Origin: Vibrio campbellii CAIM 519 = NBRC 15631 = ATCC 25920
GTDB taxonomy: Bacteria; Pseudomonadota; Gammaproteobacteria; Enterobacterales; Vibrionaceae
DNA: 64,000 nucleotides
Assembly (NCBI RefSeq): GCF_002163755.1
Contig: NZ_CP015863.1
Location: forward strand, 2,852,001-2,916,000
Reading direction: 5' to 3'
In this document: positions 18,528 through 27,502 of the stretch, piece after piece
Layout: every line of letters starts with the position of its first letter
How positions within the stretch are numbered: the first letter of the stretch is position 1
Notes under the pieces: model-generated
Seen by the model: the letters and a program-made list of their open reading frames with translations, nothing else
The model's database searches: none
Told to the model about the DNA's origin: nothing
Made by a program: the position numbers and the translations under genes

Positions 18528-21386
18528 ATGGAAAAGACATACAACCCAACTTCAATCGAACAAGCTCTGTATCAGACTTGGGAAGAGAAAGGCTACTTTA
18601 AGCCACACGGTGACACTACTAAAGAATCATACAGCATCATGATCCCGCCACCGAACGTCACTGGTAGCCTACACATGGGCCACGCGTTCCAAGATACGAT
18701 CATGGATACGCTTATCCGTTGTGAGCGCATGAAGGGTAAAAACACTCTTTGGCAAGTAGGTACGGACCACGCAGGTATCGCAACTCAGATGGTTGTTGAG
18801 CGTAAGATCGCTGCAGAAGAAGGCAAAACAAAACACGATTACGGTCGTGAAGCCTTCATCGACAAAATCTGGGAATGGAAAGGCGAATCTGGCGGCACTA
18901 TCACTAAGCAGCTTCGTCGTCTTGGCGCATCTGTAGACTGGGATCGCGAGCGCTTTACGATGGACGATGGTCTATCTAACGCTGTTCAAGAAGTATTCGT
19001 ACGTCTATACGAAGACGATCTAATCTACCGCGGTAAGCGTCTAGTTAACTGGGATCCAAAACTACACACAGCGATTTCAGATCTAGAAGTAGAGAACAAA
19101 GACACCAAAGGCAACATGTGGCACTTCCGCTACCCACTAGCGGATGGCGTTAAAACAGCGGATGGCAAAGACTACATCGTTGTTGCAACCACTCGTCCAG
19201 AGACCATGCTAGGCGATACTGGTGTTGCGGTTAACCCAGAAGATCCACGTTACAAAGATCTTATCGGTAAAGAAATCATCCTTCCTATCGTTGATCGTCG
19301 CATCCCAATCGTGGGCGATGAGCACGCAGATATGGAAAAAGGTACTGGCTGTGTGAAAATCACACCTGCGCACGACTTCAACGACTACGAAGTTGGTAAG
19401 CGCCACCAGCTACCAATGATCAACATTCTGACTTTCGACGCGAACATCCGTGACGCTTCTGAAGTATTCAACACCAACGGCGAAGCAAGCGACGCTTACA
19501 GCACTGAGCTACCAGCTAAGTATCACGGTATTGAGCGTTTTGCCGCTCGTAAAGCTATCGTTGCTGAATTCGACGAGCTAGGTCTACTTGAAGAAGTGAA
19601 AGATCACGATCTACAAGTTCCTTACGGCGACCGTGGTGGCGTGGTTATCGAACCAATGCTAACTGACCAATGGTACGTACGTACTGCACCTCTAGCGAAA
19701 ACAGCAGTTGAAGCAGTAGAAAACGGCGACATCCAATTCGTTCCTAAGCAATACGAAAATATGTACTTCTCTTGGATGCGTGACGTTCAAGACTGGTGTA
19801 TCTCTCGTCAGCTATGGTGGGGTCACCGCATCCCAGCTTGGTACGATAACCAAGGCAATGTTTACGTAGGTCGTGACGAAGAAGAAGTACGTAAGAACAA
19901 CAACCTAGAGTCAGTAATTGAACTTCACCAAGACGAAGACGTACTGGATACATGGTTCTCTTCTGCACTATGGACGTTCGGTACTCAAGGTTGGCCAGAG
20001 CAAACTGACGACCTGAAAGTATTCCACCCTTCAGACGTACTAGTAACGGGTTTCGACATCATCTTCTTCTGGGTTGCGCGCATGATCATGATGACCATGC
20101 ACTTCGTGAAAGACGAAAACGGCAAACCACAAGTACCATTTAAGACGGTTTACGTTACTGGCCTAATCCGTGACGAAAACGGCGACAAGATGTCTAAGTC
20201 GAAAGGTAACGTACTTGACCCAATCGACATGATCGATGGTATCGACCTAGAGTCTCTAGTAGAGAAGCGTTGTGGCAACATGATGCAGCCTCAGCTAGCG
20301 AAGAAGATCGAGAAGAACACTCGTAAGACGTTTGAAAACGGTATTGAAGCATACGGTACAGACGCACTACGTTTCACTCTTGCAGCAATGGCATCAACAG
20401 GTCGTGATATCAACTGGGATATGAAGCGTCTTGAGGGTTACCGTAACTTCTGTAACAAACTATGGAACGCAAGCCGTTACGTAATGATGAACACAGAAGA
20501 GCAAGATTGTGGCTTCAACGGTGGTGAGATTGAATACTCACTAGCGGACAAGTGGATCGAGTCTCAGTTTGAACTTGCAGCGAAAGCGTTTAACAACCAT
20601 ATCGACAACTTCCGTCTAGATATGGCGTCTAACACGCTTTACGAATTCATCTGGAACCAATTCTGTGACTGGTACCTAGAGCTAACTAAACCAGTTCTAT
20701 GGAAAGGAACTGAAGCGCAACAGCGTGGTACTCGCCGTACACTAATCACGGTTCTTGAGAAGACTCTACGTCTGGCTCACCCAGTGATTCCTTACATCAC
20801 TGAAACTATCTGGCAAAGCATCAAGCCACTAGTTGAAGGTGTAGAAGGTGAGACAATCATGCTTCAAGCACTGCCTCAATTCGACGAAGCAAACTTCAAC
20901 CAAGAAGCGCTAGACGATATTGAATGGGTGAAAGCGTTCATTACCAGCATCCGTAACCTACGTGCTGAATACGACATCAACCCTGGTAAGCCGCTTGACG
21001 TTATGCTGAAAGCTGCAAACGCAGAAGACGCAGCGCGTCTTGAAGCAAACAAACAAGTACTGATGTCTCTAGCGAAACTAGAATCTGTACGCGTACTTGC
21101 TGCTGACGAAGAAACGCCAGCGTGTGCAACAGCCTTGGTTGCTAAGTCTGAGCTGATGATCCCAATGGCGGGTCTGATCGACAAAGACGCTGAGCTTGCT
21201 CGTCTGGATGGCGAAATTAAGAAAACTCACGGCGAAATCAAGCGTATCGAAGGCAAACTAGGTAACGAAGGCTTCGTAGCGAAAGCACCTGAAGCAGTTG
21301 TTGCTAAAGAGCGTGAGAAGCTTGAAGGCTACAAAGAAACACTAGCTAAGCTAGAAGAGCAGAAGACAACGATCGCTGCACTTTAA
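18528..21386 (+). CDS. valS: Valyl-tRNA synthetase
   Basis: 952 residues, a class I synthetase of normal size. HMGH (HIGH motif) is at 49-52 after PPPNVTGSL, KMSKS at 554-558, with the editing domain between (about 190-340) and a C-terminal coiled-coil tRNA arm (about 885-952, rich in E/K/L). It charges tRNA-Val and hydrolyses mischarged Thr-tRNA-Val. Codon use is strongly biased, as expected for high expression. A terminator follows at 21413. Confidence 0.98.
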   Translation: MEKTYNPTSIEQALYQTWEEKGYFKPHGDTTKESYSIMIPPPNVTGSLHMGHAFQDTIMDTLIRCERMKGKNTLWQVGTDHAGIATQMVVERKIAAEEGKTKHDYGREAFIDKIWEWKGESGGTITKQLRRLGASVDWDRERFTMDDGLSNAVQEVFVRLYEDDLIYRGKRLVNWDPKLHTAISDLEVENKDTKGNMWHFRYPLADGVKTADGKDYIVVATTRPETMLGDTGVAVNPEDPRYKDLIGKEIILPIVDRRIPIVGDEHADMEKGTGCVKITPAHDFNDYEVGKRHQLPMINILTFDANIRDASEVFNTNGEASDAYSTELPAKYHGIERFAARKAIVAEFDELGLLEEVKDHDLQVPYGDRGGVVIEPMLTDQWYVRTAPLAKTAVEAVENGDIQFVPKQYENMYFSWMRDVQDWCISRQLWWGHRIPAWYDNQGNVYVGRDEEEVRKNNNLESVIELHQDEDVLDTWFSSALWTFGTQGWPEQTDDLKVFHPSDVLVTGFDIIFFWVARMIMMTMHFVKDENGKPQVPFKTVYVTGLIRDENGDKMSKSKGNVLDPIDMIDGIDLESLVEKRCGNMMQPQLAKKIEKNTRKTFENGIEAYGTDALRFTLAAMASTGRDINWDMKRLEGYRNFCNKLWNASRYVMMNTEEQDCGFNGGEIEYSLADKWIESQFELAAKAFNNHIDNFRLDMASNTLYEFIWNQFCDWYLELTKPVLWKGTEAQQRGTRRTLITVLEKTLRLAHPVIPYITETIWQSIKPLVEGVEGETIMLQALPQFDEANFNQEALDDIEWVKAFITSIRNLRAEYDINPGKPLDVMLKAANAEDAARLEANKQVLMSLAKLESVRVLAADEETPACATALVAKSELMIPMAGLIDKDAELARLDGEIKKTHGEIKRIEGKLGNEGFVAKAPEAVVAKEREKLEGYKETLAKLEEQKTTIAAL

Positions 21387-21412
21387 TCGCTAAAGACTAG
21401 AGTAAAAGAATC

Positions 21413-21444
21413 AAAGGGTTGATGTGAAAGCATCAACCCTTTTT
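21413..21444 (+). terminator. rho-independent terminator after valS
   Basis: A 12-bp stem (AAAGGGTTGATG/CATCAACCCTTT) with a TGAAAG loop and a T-run, 27 bases after the stop. Its core is almost identical to the terminator after arcA at 26277. Confidence 0.9.
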
Positions 21445-21553
21445 GCATTTTATTGCTCGGAAAGCTTTCAAATATATTCACTCTTCTCTCCTGCTCTGCT
21501 TCCTGTTCAATAGTTTTTACCTATCAAACTAATCTTAACTGCCCATTAGATTT

Positions 21554-21572
21554 AATGATAATAATTCTCAAT
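21554..21572 (+). promoter_or_regulatory. Fur-box-like site before the DUF2061 gene
   Basis: AATGATAATAATTCTCAAT fits the 19-bp Fur consensus of vibrios (AATGANAATNATTNTCATT) at nearly every defined position. It lies 41 bases before the start of the DUF2061 gene, where bound Fur would overlap a promoter. No iron gene is nearby, so the match alone is the evidence. Confidence 0.55.
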
Positions 21573-21612
21573 AATAGACCTATCGAAACAACACAACGAT
21601 TGAGTAATTATC

Positions 21613-22011
21613 ATGAAAAAGACACTAACCTTTGCAGCACTCCATTTTACTATCGCGTTTAGTGTCGCTTACGTGCTTACTGGCGACATTCTAATTGGTA
21701 GTTTAATTGCCATGATTGAGCCCTCAGTGAACACCGTCGCTTTCTATTTTCATGAAAAGGCATGGGCAAAAGTTCCAGCGCTTAAAGCTCGTCAGTGGAT
21801 GACCAAATTAAAAACCGCAAGCTTTGCTACTATCCACTTCAGTGTTGCCTTTAGTGTGGTTTACTTACTAACAGGTGATGCGTTTGTCGGCGGTATCATG
21901 GCGATGCTAGAGCCAAGCTTGAACACAGTGGCTTACTACTTCCACGAGAAAGTATGGATGCGTAAATCAGATAACCAAGCACCACAGTTTTGTTTGCACC
22001 AACACGCTTAA
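21613..22011 (+). CDS. Small membrane protein with two tandem DUF2061 domains
   Basis: 132 residues made of two copies of one unit: residues 5-51 and 71-117 share the pattern F-A-x-[LI]-H-F-x-[IV]-A-F-S-V, then Y-x-L-T-G-D and EPS-x-NTVA-x-YFHEK. Each unit has two hydrophobic stretches, so about four membrane helices are expected. DUF2061 has no established function. The gene stands alone between the valS terminator and a MarR-GNAT gene, behind a Fur-like box, so iron response is possible but unproved. Confidence 0.8.
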   Translation: MKKTLTFAALHFTIAFSVAYVLTGDILIGSLIAMIEPSVNTVAFYFHEKAWAKVPALKARQWMTKLKTASFATIHFSVAFSVVYLLTGDAFVGGIMAMLEPSLNTVAYYFHEKVWMRKSDNQAPQFCLHQHA

Positions 22012-22063
22012 ACATGGAGGCCCAATACGCCTCCTAACGAGCAAAATAACATTTACCATTGAC

Positions 22064-22106
22064 AAAGTTGCGTACCGCAATTAATTTAATTGCGGTGCGC
22101 AACTTT
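22064..22106. promoter_or_regulatory. Long inverted repeat before the MarR-GNAT gene
   Basis: Two 21-bp arms (22064-22084 and 22086-22106) around one base form an almost perfect palindrome with a single mismatch (a G-U pair in RNA). A -35-like TTGACA (22059-22064) touches its left edge, and the start codon of the MarR-type gene is 21 bases to the right. This fits an autoregulatory MarR operator. Because ATTTTTAG follows the right arm, it could also act as a terminator of the DUF2061 transcript. Confidence 0.65.
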
Positions 22107-22126
22107 ATTTTTAGAGGTAAGTAATA

Positions 22127-23032
22127 ATGAATGCTCGTCAACTTCGACACTATTCCCGTCAAGCCGTCCGATTGCTTGGTATGCTCGATAAACAATGCGG
22201 CGATGTCGCTCTCACTCCAGTGCAAGCGCACGCGTTAGGTGAAATCCAGCTGCAGCCGTTGACCATAAATCAACTGGCACAGCAGCTTAATGTCGACAAG
22301 TCCAATGCGAGCCGAACCGTTACTGGTCTGATTAAATTAGGCTTGGTTGAGAGCATCGAAAACCCAAAAGACAAACGTAGCCAACTTGTCGCGCTTACAG
22401 AGCAAGGGCGACAGGCGTTATCGCAACTAGACCAACAGCAAAACAGCTTCTTTGAACAACTGCTTACCCAACTCGATGACAGCGAGCAAGAGCAACTCAA
22501 ACTTGGTCTAGAGACTTACCTAAAAGGGCTAACAAAAGTGTGTCAGGCTGAGGAATACGTTCTTCGGCCTCTTACCAAAGCAGATAACTCGCAAGTTGCA
22601 GATGTGATTCGTAAAGTCTCTGCAGAATACGGTTTAACCGCAGACAAAGGTTATGGTGTGGCCGATCCAACGCTTGATGACATGTACTCGGTTTACGACC
22701 AACAAGGTGCGGCTTATTGGGTGGTCGAATACCAAGGCGAGATTGTGGGTGGTGGCGGCTTTGCACCATTAGCTGGTGAGCCAGATGTGTGTGAGCTGCA
22801 AAAGATGTACTTCTTACCTCAAACACGAGGGCACGGTTTAGCCAAACGCATCGTCGCATTGAGCTTACAACTGGCGAAACAGTTTGGGTATCAGCAGTGT
22901 TATTTAGAAACGACAGAATGTCTAAGAGAAGCGGTAGGCTTGTATGAAAAACTAGGCTTTGAGCATCTCGATGCCCCGCTAGGACAAACAGGGCATGATG
23001 CATGTGAAGTCGTGATGCTTAAGACGATGTAG
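22127..23032 (+). CDS. MarR-type regulator fused to GNAT acetyltransferase
   Basis: 301 residues in two domains. Residues 1-138 are a winged-helix MarR domain (LTINQLAQQLNVDKSNASRTVTGL recognition region, then the DKRSQ wing). Residues 145-301 are a GNAT acetyltransferase with the acetyl-CoA loop in LPQTRGHGLAKRIV and the YLETTE strand and C-terminal LYEKLGFE. Such fusions are a known family; the acetylated substrate is not. The long palindrome just upstream is the likely autoregulatory target. The gene is monocistronic and convergent with the next gene. Confidence 0.88.
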   Translation: MNARQLRHYSRQAVRLLGMLDKQCGDVALTPVQAHALGEIQLQPLTINQLAQQLNVDKSNASRTVTGLIKLGLVESIENPKDKRSQLVALTEQGRQALSQLDQQQNSFFEQLLTQLDDSEQEQLKLGLETYLKGLTKVCQAEEYVLRPLTKADNSQVADVIRKVSAEYGLTADKGYGVADPTLDDMYSVYDQQGAAYWVVEYQGEIVGGGGFAPLAGEPDVCELQKMYFLPQTRGHGLAKRIVALSLQLAKQFGYQQCYLETTECLREAVGLYEKLGFEHLDAPLGQTGHDACEVVMLKTM

Positions 23033-23048
23033 CGTTTTATCCCCAAAC

Positions 23049-23849
23049 TTAAAGTACAAGATGGGTAACACAGAGCTCTTGGCTAAGCGCCACTGTAAAT
23101 GCTTGGCGCTGCCCATCCAAATCCACCACGAGTTCGTAGAGATCTTTTGGATCGGGATCATTAAGATCGGCATACTTTGGTGCTTCGATCTGGAATAAAG
23201 CACTCGCATGATCCGCTCGGACATCGATAGGAATATGGTAAGTCATGCCATTAAACTTAACCGATGCCGATACTAAGCCCGGCGCAAAAGTTTGATAGTA
23301 CAAGTCTACCTTAAACTCACAACCACCACCGTGGTGCCAAATCTGCTCGGTTGCTACACGGTCTAAACGCACATTGCGAATAAACTGCAGATACGGCTCT
23401 TGCCATACCCCTAAGCGCTCATCACTCTGTTGGTATTCATGATCCGCAAGTGAGCACAACTCTGGTTTATCCTCATCCAGCAGAAGATCTTCTTCTTCCT
23501 CAAGGAACAGGATCTCAAAACGGTTACGTCCCATCTGCATGAACGGACGAATGTCTTTCTTGTACACGCTTTGTGAACCGTCACAGTCGAACAAGGCTAC
23601 TCCGTTCAAACGCACTTCAGCATGGTAATCCACACCACCTAACACCATTTCTACCGCTGGGAATGCCAGCATGGATTCGTCCACTTCAATGTCGTGCATC
23701 AGGTGCCACTCTTGCTGACGAATCGCTTCTTCAGTCAGTTCAGTAGGCAATACCTGACTCAAAGGAGCAGGGAAAGTAATGTCATCCTGTGGGATAGAAA
23801 GGTCCGTCAGTGGAGAGACTTGCCATAAACCGGCGAGTGAGAGTTGCAT
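23049..23849 (-). CDS. Orphan GH2-type sugar-binding domain protein
   Basis: About 266 residues resembling the N-terminal jelly-roll of family 2 glycosidases such as beta-mannosidase: SLAGLWQVSP at the start, the YHAEVRLNGVALFDCDG strand pair and the NRFEILFLEEEEDLLLDE block. No catalytic TIM barrel or glutamate pair is present. I start at the ATG at 23849, with AAGG suitably placed before it, instead of the GTG two codons earlier. No signal peptide, so cytosolic. It may be a stand-alone binding or regulatory protein, or a relic of a larger enzyme. Function unknown. Confidence 0.7.
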   Translation of the reverse strand: MQLSLAGLWQVSPLTDLSIPQDDITFPAPLSQVLPTELTEEAIRQQEWHLMHDIEVDESMLAFPAVEMVLGGVDYHAEVRLNGVALFDCDGSQSVYKKDIRPFMQMGRNRFEILFLEEEEDLLLDEDKPELCSLADHEYQQSDERLGVWQEPYLQFIRNVRLDRVATEQIWHHGGGCEFKVDLYYQTFAPGLVSASVKFNGMTYHIPIDVRADHASALFQIEAPKYADLNDPDPKDLYELVVDLDGQRQAFTVALSQELCVTHLVL

Positions 23850-23973
23850 ATACACCTTGAGCTAGATCAATTTTCACGCATTATATACTCAAGTTGCTTA
23901 GGGTTATAGGCAATATGCCTAGAAACTAAATGAGAATTATTTATCGTTAGCCACAGTTATCATTTTTAAGGCA

Positions 23974-24000
23974 CAAAAAAGCCAGCGATAAACGCTGGCT
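23974..24000 (-). terminator. rho-independent terminator after rraB
   Basis: On the minus strand AGCCAGCG, a 5-base loop, CGCTGGCT and a T-run, 20 bases after the rraB stop. Confidence 0.9.
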
Positions 24001-24020
24001 TCTTAGATTGAGTAAGAGGA

Positions 24021-24437
24021 TTACTCTTCGTCTTCATCATCTTCTTCAGGGTAAAGCGCATCTTCGCCTTCGTAGTAAGTCCCCCAACCGTCGTAAATGA
24101 TGTCGTATTTTTCTGCAAGATGAACCAGTTTCTCAACCTGAGCATCAATCGCTTCTGCGTTTAGTGCAGATTCCATTGTTGCATCACAGCAAAGTAGCTT
24201 GTTGCCGTCTTCATCTTCTGTTTCTTCAGCTTCAAGAACTTCAAAGCCCATCTTGAACGCTTCAACAACCGCTTTTTCTAGTGTGTCGAAGTCTTCAGCA
24301 AATAGGTGGTGCTCGATTTCGTATAGTGAATCTGGATCGCTGCCGTCTTCTAGCAATGCTGCAATGATATCGCGAGTCTCTTCCTTTTGAATCTCAATTA
24401 ATTCTTCTACTGATAGATATTCATCTTCGTGAGACAT
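24021..24437 (-). CDS. rraB: Regulator of ribonuclease E activity B
   Basis: 138 residues, very acidic, with the family's N-terminal EIQKEETRDIIAALLEDGSDPDSLYEIEHH block and the DGWGTYYEGE motif near the end, followed by an acidic tail (PEEDDEDEE). RraB binds RNase E and lowers its activity on part of the transcriptome. It is a single-gene unit on the minus strand, divergent from arcA with a 583-base gap between. Confidence 0.95.
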   Translation of the reverse strand: MSHEDEYLSVEELIEIQKEETRDIIAALLEDGSDPDSLYEIEHHLFAEDFDTLEKAVVEAFKMGFEVLEAEETEDEDGNKLLCCDATMESALNAEAIDAQVEKLVHLAEKYDIIYDGWGTYYEGEDALYPEEDDEDEE

Positions 24438-25020
24438 GTTTTGGCTCCAGATTAGTTACTTGATGGAAACACTATACTCTAAACTGAGTACGTTAATGCG
24501 GTGAAATATGGCACGGATTGCGATGAAAAGCCACAAACAAACACCAAACTGCGGTGATTCTTGATGATAATTTTTGCTCGCAAATCTAAACCCCGCTCAC
24601 AGAAACAAAAAATTAACAAAAACAGCTAATCTTTAATATTCAGAAGATCCTAATTGAACCTAAGACGAGTAATTTTAGACTTGTTTGCGTGTTTATGATC
24701 TTGGAGTGAATACAGCAACGGCTCGGTAATTCTGACCTAACGAATAAAAGAAAGCTAAAAACTGCATATTTCAGAATGGTTATGCACTTTTTATGCACTA
24801 TTGATGTATGACTCCTTTCTCGAACGAAAAAGAATAAAAACGCACTTTTTAAAATCATGAACAAACAACAAAATATAGAATTAAAATACACCAAGGAACC
24901 ATTTACAAAATATAACGCCAAAAAATGATATTTTTGCAATATATAAGCAAAGTTCTAGGACTTGCATCTTTGCACCAAGCTTGTCATAACTAACGGCTGG
25001 AATATTTGTAAGGATGCAAA
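24438..25020. other. Long AT-rich intergenic region between rraB and arcA
   Basis: 583 bases without a convincing gene. It must hold the rraB promoter (left) and the arcA promoter (right). I see a short direct repeat, TATGCACT twice at about 24781-24800, and a half ARG-like site (AATATTCA near 24637), but no clear FNR, CRP or sigma-54 site. GTAAGGATG before the arcA ATG is its ribosome binding site. A small RNA is possible; nothing in the sequence proves one. Confidence 0.5.
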
Positions 25021-26241
25021 ATGAGTAAGCTGTACGTTGGATCAGAAGTTGGTCAACTAAGACGAGTTCTATTAAACCGCCCAGAGCGCGCCCTCACCCA
25101 CCTAACGCCATCGAACTGCCATGAGCTACTGTTTGATGACGTATTGGCGGTAGAAGCAGCAGGTGAAGAACACGACGCATTTGCGCGCACACTGCGTGAA
25201 CAAGATGTCGAAGTACTATTGCTTCATGATCTACTGGTTGAAACCCTTGCGGTTCCAGAAGCAAAACAATGGTTGTTGAACACTCAGATCTCTGACTTCC
25301 GTTACGGTCCGACTTTCGCTCGTGACTTACGTCAGTACTTCGCAGAGATGGACGATGAGCACCTAGCAAGCATTCTTCTTGGCGGCTTGGCTTACTCCGA
25401 ACTGCCAATCAAATCTTCATCAATGTTGCCGAAGATGAAGCGCCCACTGGATTTCGTGATCGAGCCTCTGCCAAACCACCTCTTTACCCGTGACACGTCA
25501 TGCTGGGTATACGGCGGCGTTTCTCTTAACCCAATGATGATGCCTGCACGTCAACGCGAAACCAACCATCTGCGTGCGATTTATCGCTGGCACCCAACCT
25601 TCGCTGGTCAAGACTTCATTAACTACTTTGGTGATGAAGACCAGCACTACGACAATGCCAACGTTGAAGGTGGTGATGTACTGGTTATCGGTAAAGGTGC
25701 CGTTCTGATTGGTATGTCTGAGCGTACAACTCCGCAAGGTGTCGAAAACTTAGCGGCAAGCCTGTTTAAATCTGGTCAGGCGAAAGAAGTGATTGCTATC
25801 GACCTACCAAAACACCGCTCGTGCATGCACCTTGATACGGTCATGACGCATATGGATGTGGACACTTTCTCGGTATACCCAGAAATCATGCGTAAAGATT
25901 TAGATACTTGGCGCCTAACACCTAAAGGCAACGGTGAAATGCATGTCGAAGCATCACACAACTATCTGCATGCCATCGAATCGGCACTTGGCTTAGACCA
26001 ATTGAAGATCATCACAACCGGTGGTGACAGCTACGAAGCTGAACGAGAGCAATGGAACGATGCCAACAACGTACTGACGGTGAAACCTGGTGTTGTGATT
26101 GGTTACGAACGTAACGTCTACACTAACGAGAAGTACGACAAAGCTGGCATTGAAGTCCTGACTATTCCGGGTAACGAACTTGGTCGCGGTCGTGGTGGTG
26201 CACGCTGTATGAGCTGTCCAATCGAACGTGACGATATTTGA
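25021..26241 (+). CDS. arcA: Arginine deiminase
   Basis: 406 residues, standard ADI length. The guanidinium-binding motif FTRDTS, GGDVLVIG, HLDTV and the C-terminal GGARCMSCP with the nucleophilic cysteine C396 are all present. It converts arginine to citrulline and ammonia, the first step of the ADI pathway, useful for acid tolerance and anaerobic ATP. The OTC gene follows 157 bases later behind a terminator, and no carbamate kinase (arcC) is in the window, so the usual arcABC operon is not present here. Confidence 0.96.
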   Translation: MSKLYVGSEVGQLRRVLLNRPERALTHLTPSNCHELLFDDVLAVEAAGEEHDAFARTLREQDVEVLLLHDLLVETLAVPEAKQWLLNTQISDFRYGPTFARDLRQYFAEMDDEHLASILLGGLAYSELPIKSSSMLPKMKRPLDFVIEPLPNHLFTRDTSCWVYGGVSLNPMMMPARQRETNHLRAIYRWHPTFAGQDFINYFGDEDQHYDNANVEGGDVLVIGKGAVLIGMSERTTPQGVENLAASLFKSGQAKEVIAIDLPKHRSCMHLDTVMTHMDVDTFSVYPEIMRKDLDTWRLTPKGNGEMHVEASHNYLHAIESALGLDQLKIITTGGDSYEAEREQWNDANNVLTVKPGVVIGYERNVYTNEKYDKAGIEVLTIPGNELGRGRGGARCMSCPIERDDI

Positions 26242-26276
26242 GAAACCTCTCCCACCAAATAAAACCAATTGAGACT

Positions 26277-26307
26277 AAGGTTGATGTGAATGCATCAACC
26301 TTTTTTT
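26277..26307 (+). terminator. rho-independent terminator after arcA
   Basis: A 10-bp stem (AAGGTTGATG/CATCAACCTT) with a TGAATG loop and seven T. The core matches the valS terminator at 21413. Confidence 0.9.
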
Positions 26308-26317
26308 GTTTTCAACT

Positions 26318-26331
26318 GAAATAATTATTCA
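26318..26331 (+). promoter_or_regulatory. ARG-box-like site before argF
   Basis: GAAATAATTATTCA matches 12 of 14 positions of the ArgR half-pair core TGAATWWWWATTCA. It lies 68 bases before the argF start. A second box at the usual 21-bp spacing is weak. ArgR-arginine repression of argF would fit. Confidence 0.55.
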
Positions 26332-26398
26332 CAATAAGAGCATTTATATGTTTTAATGCTTTTATTCTTTATCAACCAAACGACCTAAGGGACGAGCT

Positions 26399-27403
26399 AT
26401 GGCTTTCAATCTACGTAATCGCAACTTTTTGAAGCTATTGGACTTCTCAACCAAAGAAATCCAGTTTTTGCTCGAACTGTCTGCAGAGCTAAAAAAATCT
26501 AAATATGCAGGAACAGAGCAGAAGAAACTTCAAGGTAAAAACATCGCACTAATCTTTGAGAAATCTTCTACTCGTACCCGATGTGCGTTTGAAGTCGCGG
26601 CCTTTGACCAAGGCGCTCAAGTCTCTTACATCGGTCCTTCTGGCTCGCAGATCGGTCATAAAGAGTCGATGAAAGACACCGCTCGCGTTCTTGGTCGCAT
26701 GTACGATGGCATCGAATACCGTGGCTTTGGTCAATCGATCGTTGAAGAGCTTGGTACTTATGCTGGTGTACCTGTCTGGAACGGTTTAACGGATGAGTTC
26801 CACCCGACCCAAATCCTTGCAGACTTCCTGACCATGAAAGAGCACGGACGTGGGAAACAACTGCATGATATGACGTTTGCCTACCTTGGTGATGCTCGCA
26901 ATAACATGGGTAATTCACTCATGGTTGGCGCAGCAAAAATGGGCATGGACATCCGCCTTGTGGCACCAAAAGCGTTCTGGCCAGAAGAAGCATTAGTGGC
27001 AACTTGCCAAGAAATTGCCCAACAAACCGGCGCGAAAATCACGCTAACGGAAAACGTTGAAGAAGGTGTTAAAGGCTGTGACTTCCTATACACCGACGTT
27101 TGGGTCTCGATGGGTGAGTCTGCAGAGGCTTGGGATGAGCGTGTTGCGCTGATGACACCTTACCAAATCAATATGGATCTGATTAAGCAAACGGGTAACC
27201 CTCATGTGAAGTTCATGCACTGCCTGCCAGCCTTCCACAACGATGAAACAACCGTGGGTAAAGAGGTAGCAGAGAAATACGGAATGAAAGGGCTTGAAGT
27301 CACCGAAGAGGTGTTTGAGTCTGAATACTCTATCGTATTCGACGAAGCCGAGAACCGCATGCACACGATTAAAGCGGTGATGGTGGCAACCTTAGGCAGC
27401 TAA
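26399..27403 (+). CDS. argF: Ornithine carbamoyltransferase
   Basis: 334 residues. Carbamoyl-phosphate motif STRTR at 57-61, HPTQ at 135-138 and the ornithine-site HCLP at 274-277 are intact. It makes citrulline from ornithine and carbamoyl phosphate; the reverse direction serves the ADI pathway. The upstream ARG-like box favours the biosynthetic role, the neighbouring arcA the catabolic one, and sequence alone does not settle it. pyrB, which uses the same carbamoyl phosphate, follows. Confidence 0.95.
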   Translation: MAFNLRNRNFLKLLDFSTKEIQFLLELSAELKKSKYAGTEQKKLQGKNIALIFEKSSTRTRCAFEVAAFDQGAQVSYIGPSGSQIGHKESMKDTARVLGRMYDGIEYRGFGQSIVEELGTYAGVPVWNGLTDEFHPTQILADFLTMKEHGRGKQLHDMTFAYLGDARNNMGNSLMVGAAKMGMDIRLVAPKAFWPEEALVATCQEIAQQTGAKITLTENVEEGVKGCDFLYTDVWVSMGESAEAWDERVALMTPYQINMDLIKQTGNPHVKFMHCLPAFHNDETTVGKEVAEKYGMKGLEVTEEVFESEYSIVFDEAENRMHTIKAVMVATLGS

Positions 27404-27446
27404 ACCAAAGCATTAAAAATGGTAACAAAAACCATGATGTAATCGC

Positions 27447-27474
27447 TTGCGCTCACGAAAGTTAAGCGTATAAT
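27447..27474 (+). promoter_or_regulatory. pyrBI promoter
   Basis: TTGCGC (27447-27452), a 16-base spacer and a perfect TATAAT (27469-27474). The transcript would start near 27481, just before the leader peptide gene. Confidence 0.8.
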
Positions 27475-27502
27475 GCTCGGCAATTTGTCTGAGGATTACG
27501 AA

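Noticed and set aside
24509..24521. Sigma-54-like TGGCAC...TTGC upstream of arcA
   Set aside because: The spacing between the -24 and -12 elements is 3 bases instead of 5, so sigma-54 polymerase should not use it.
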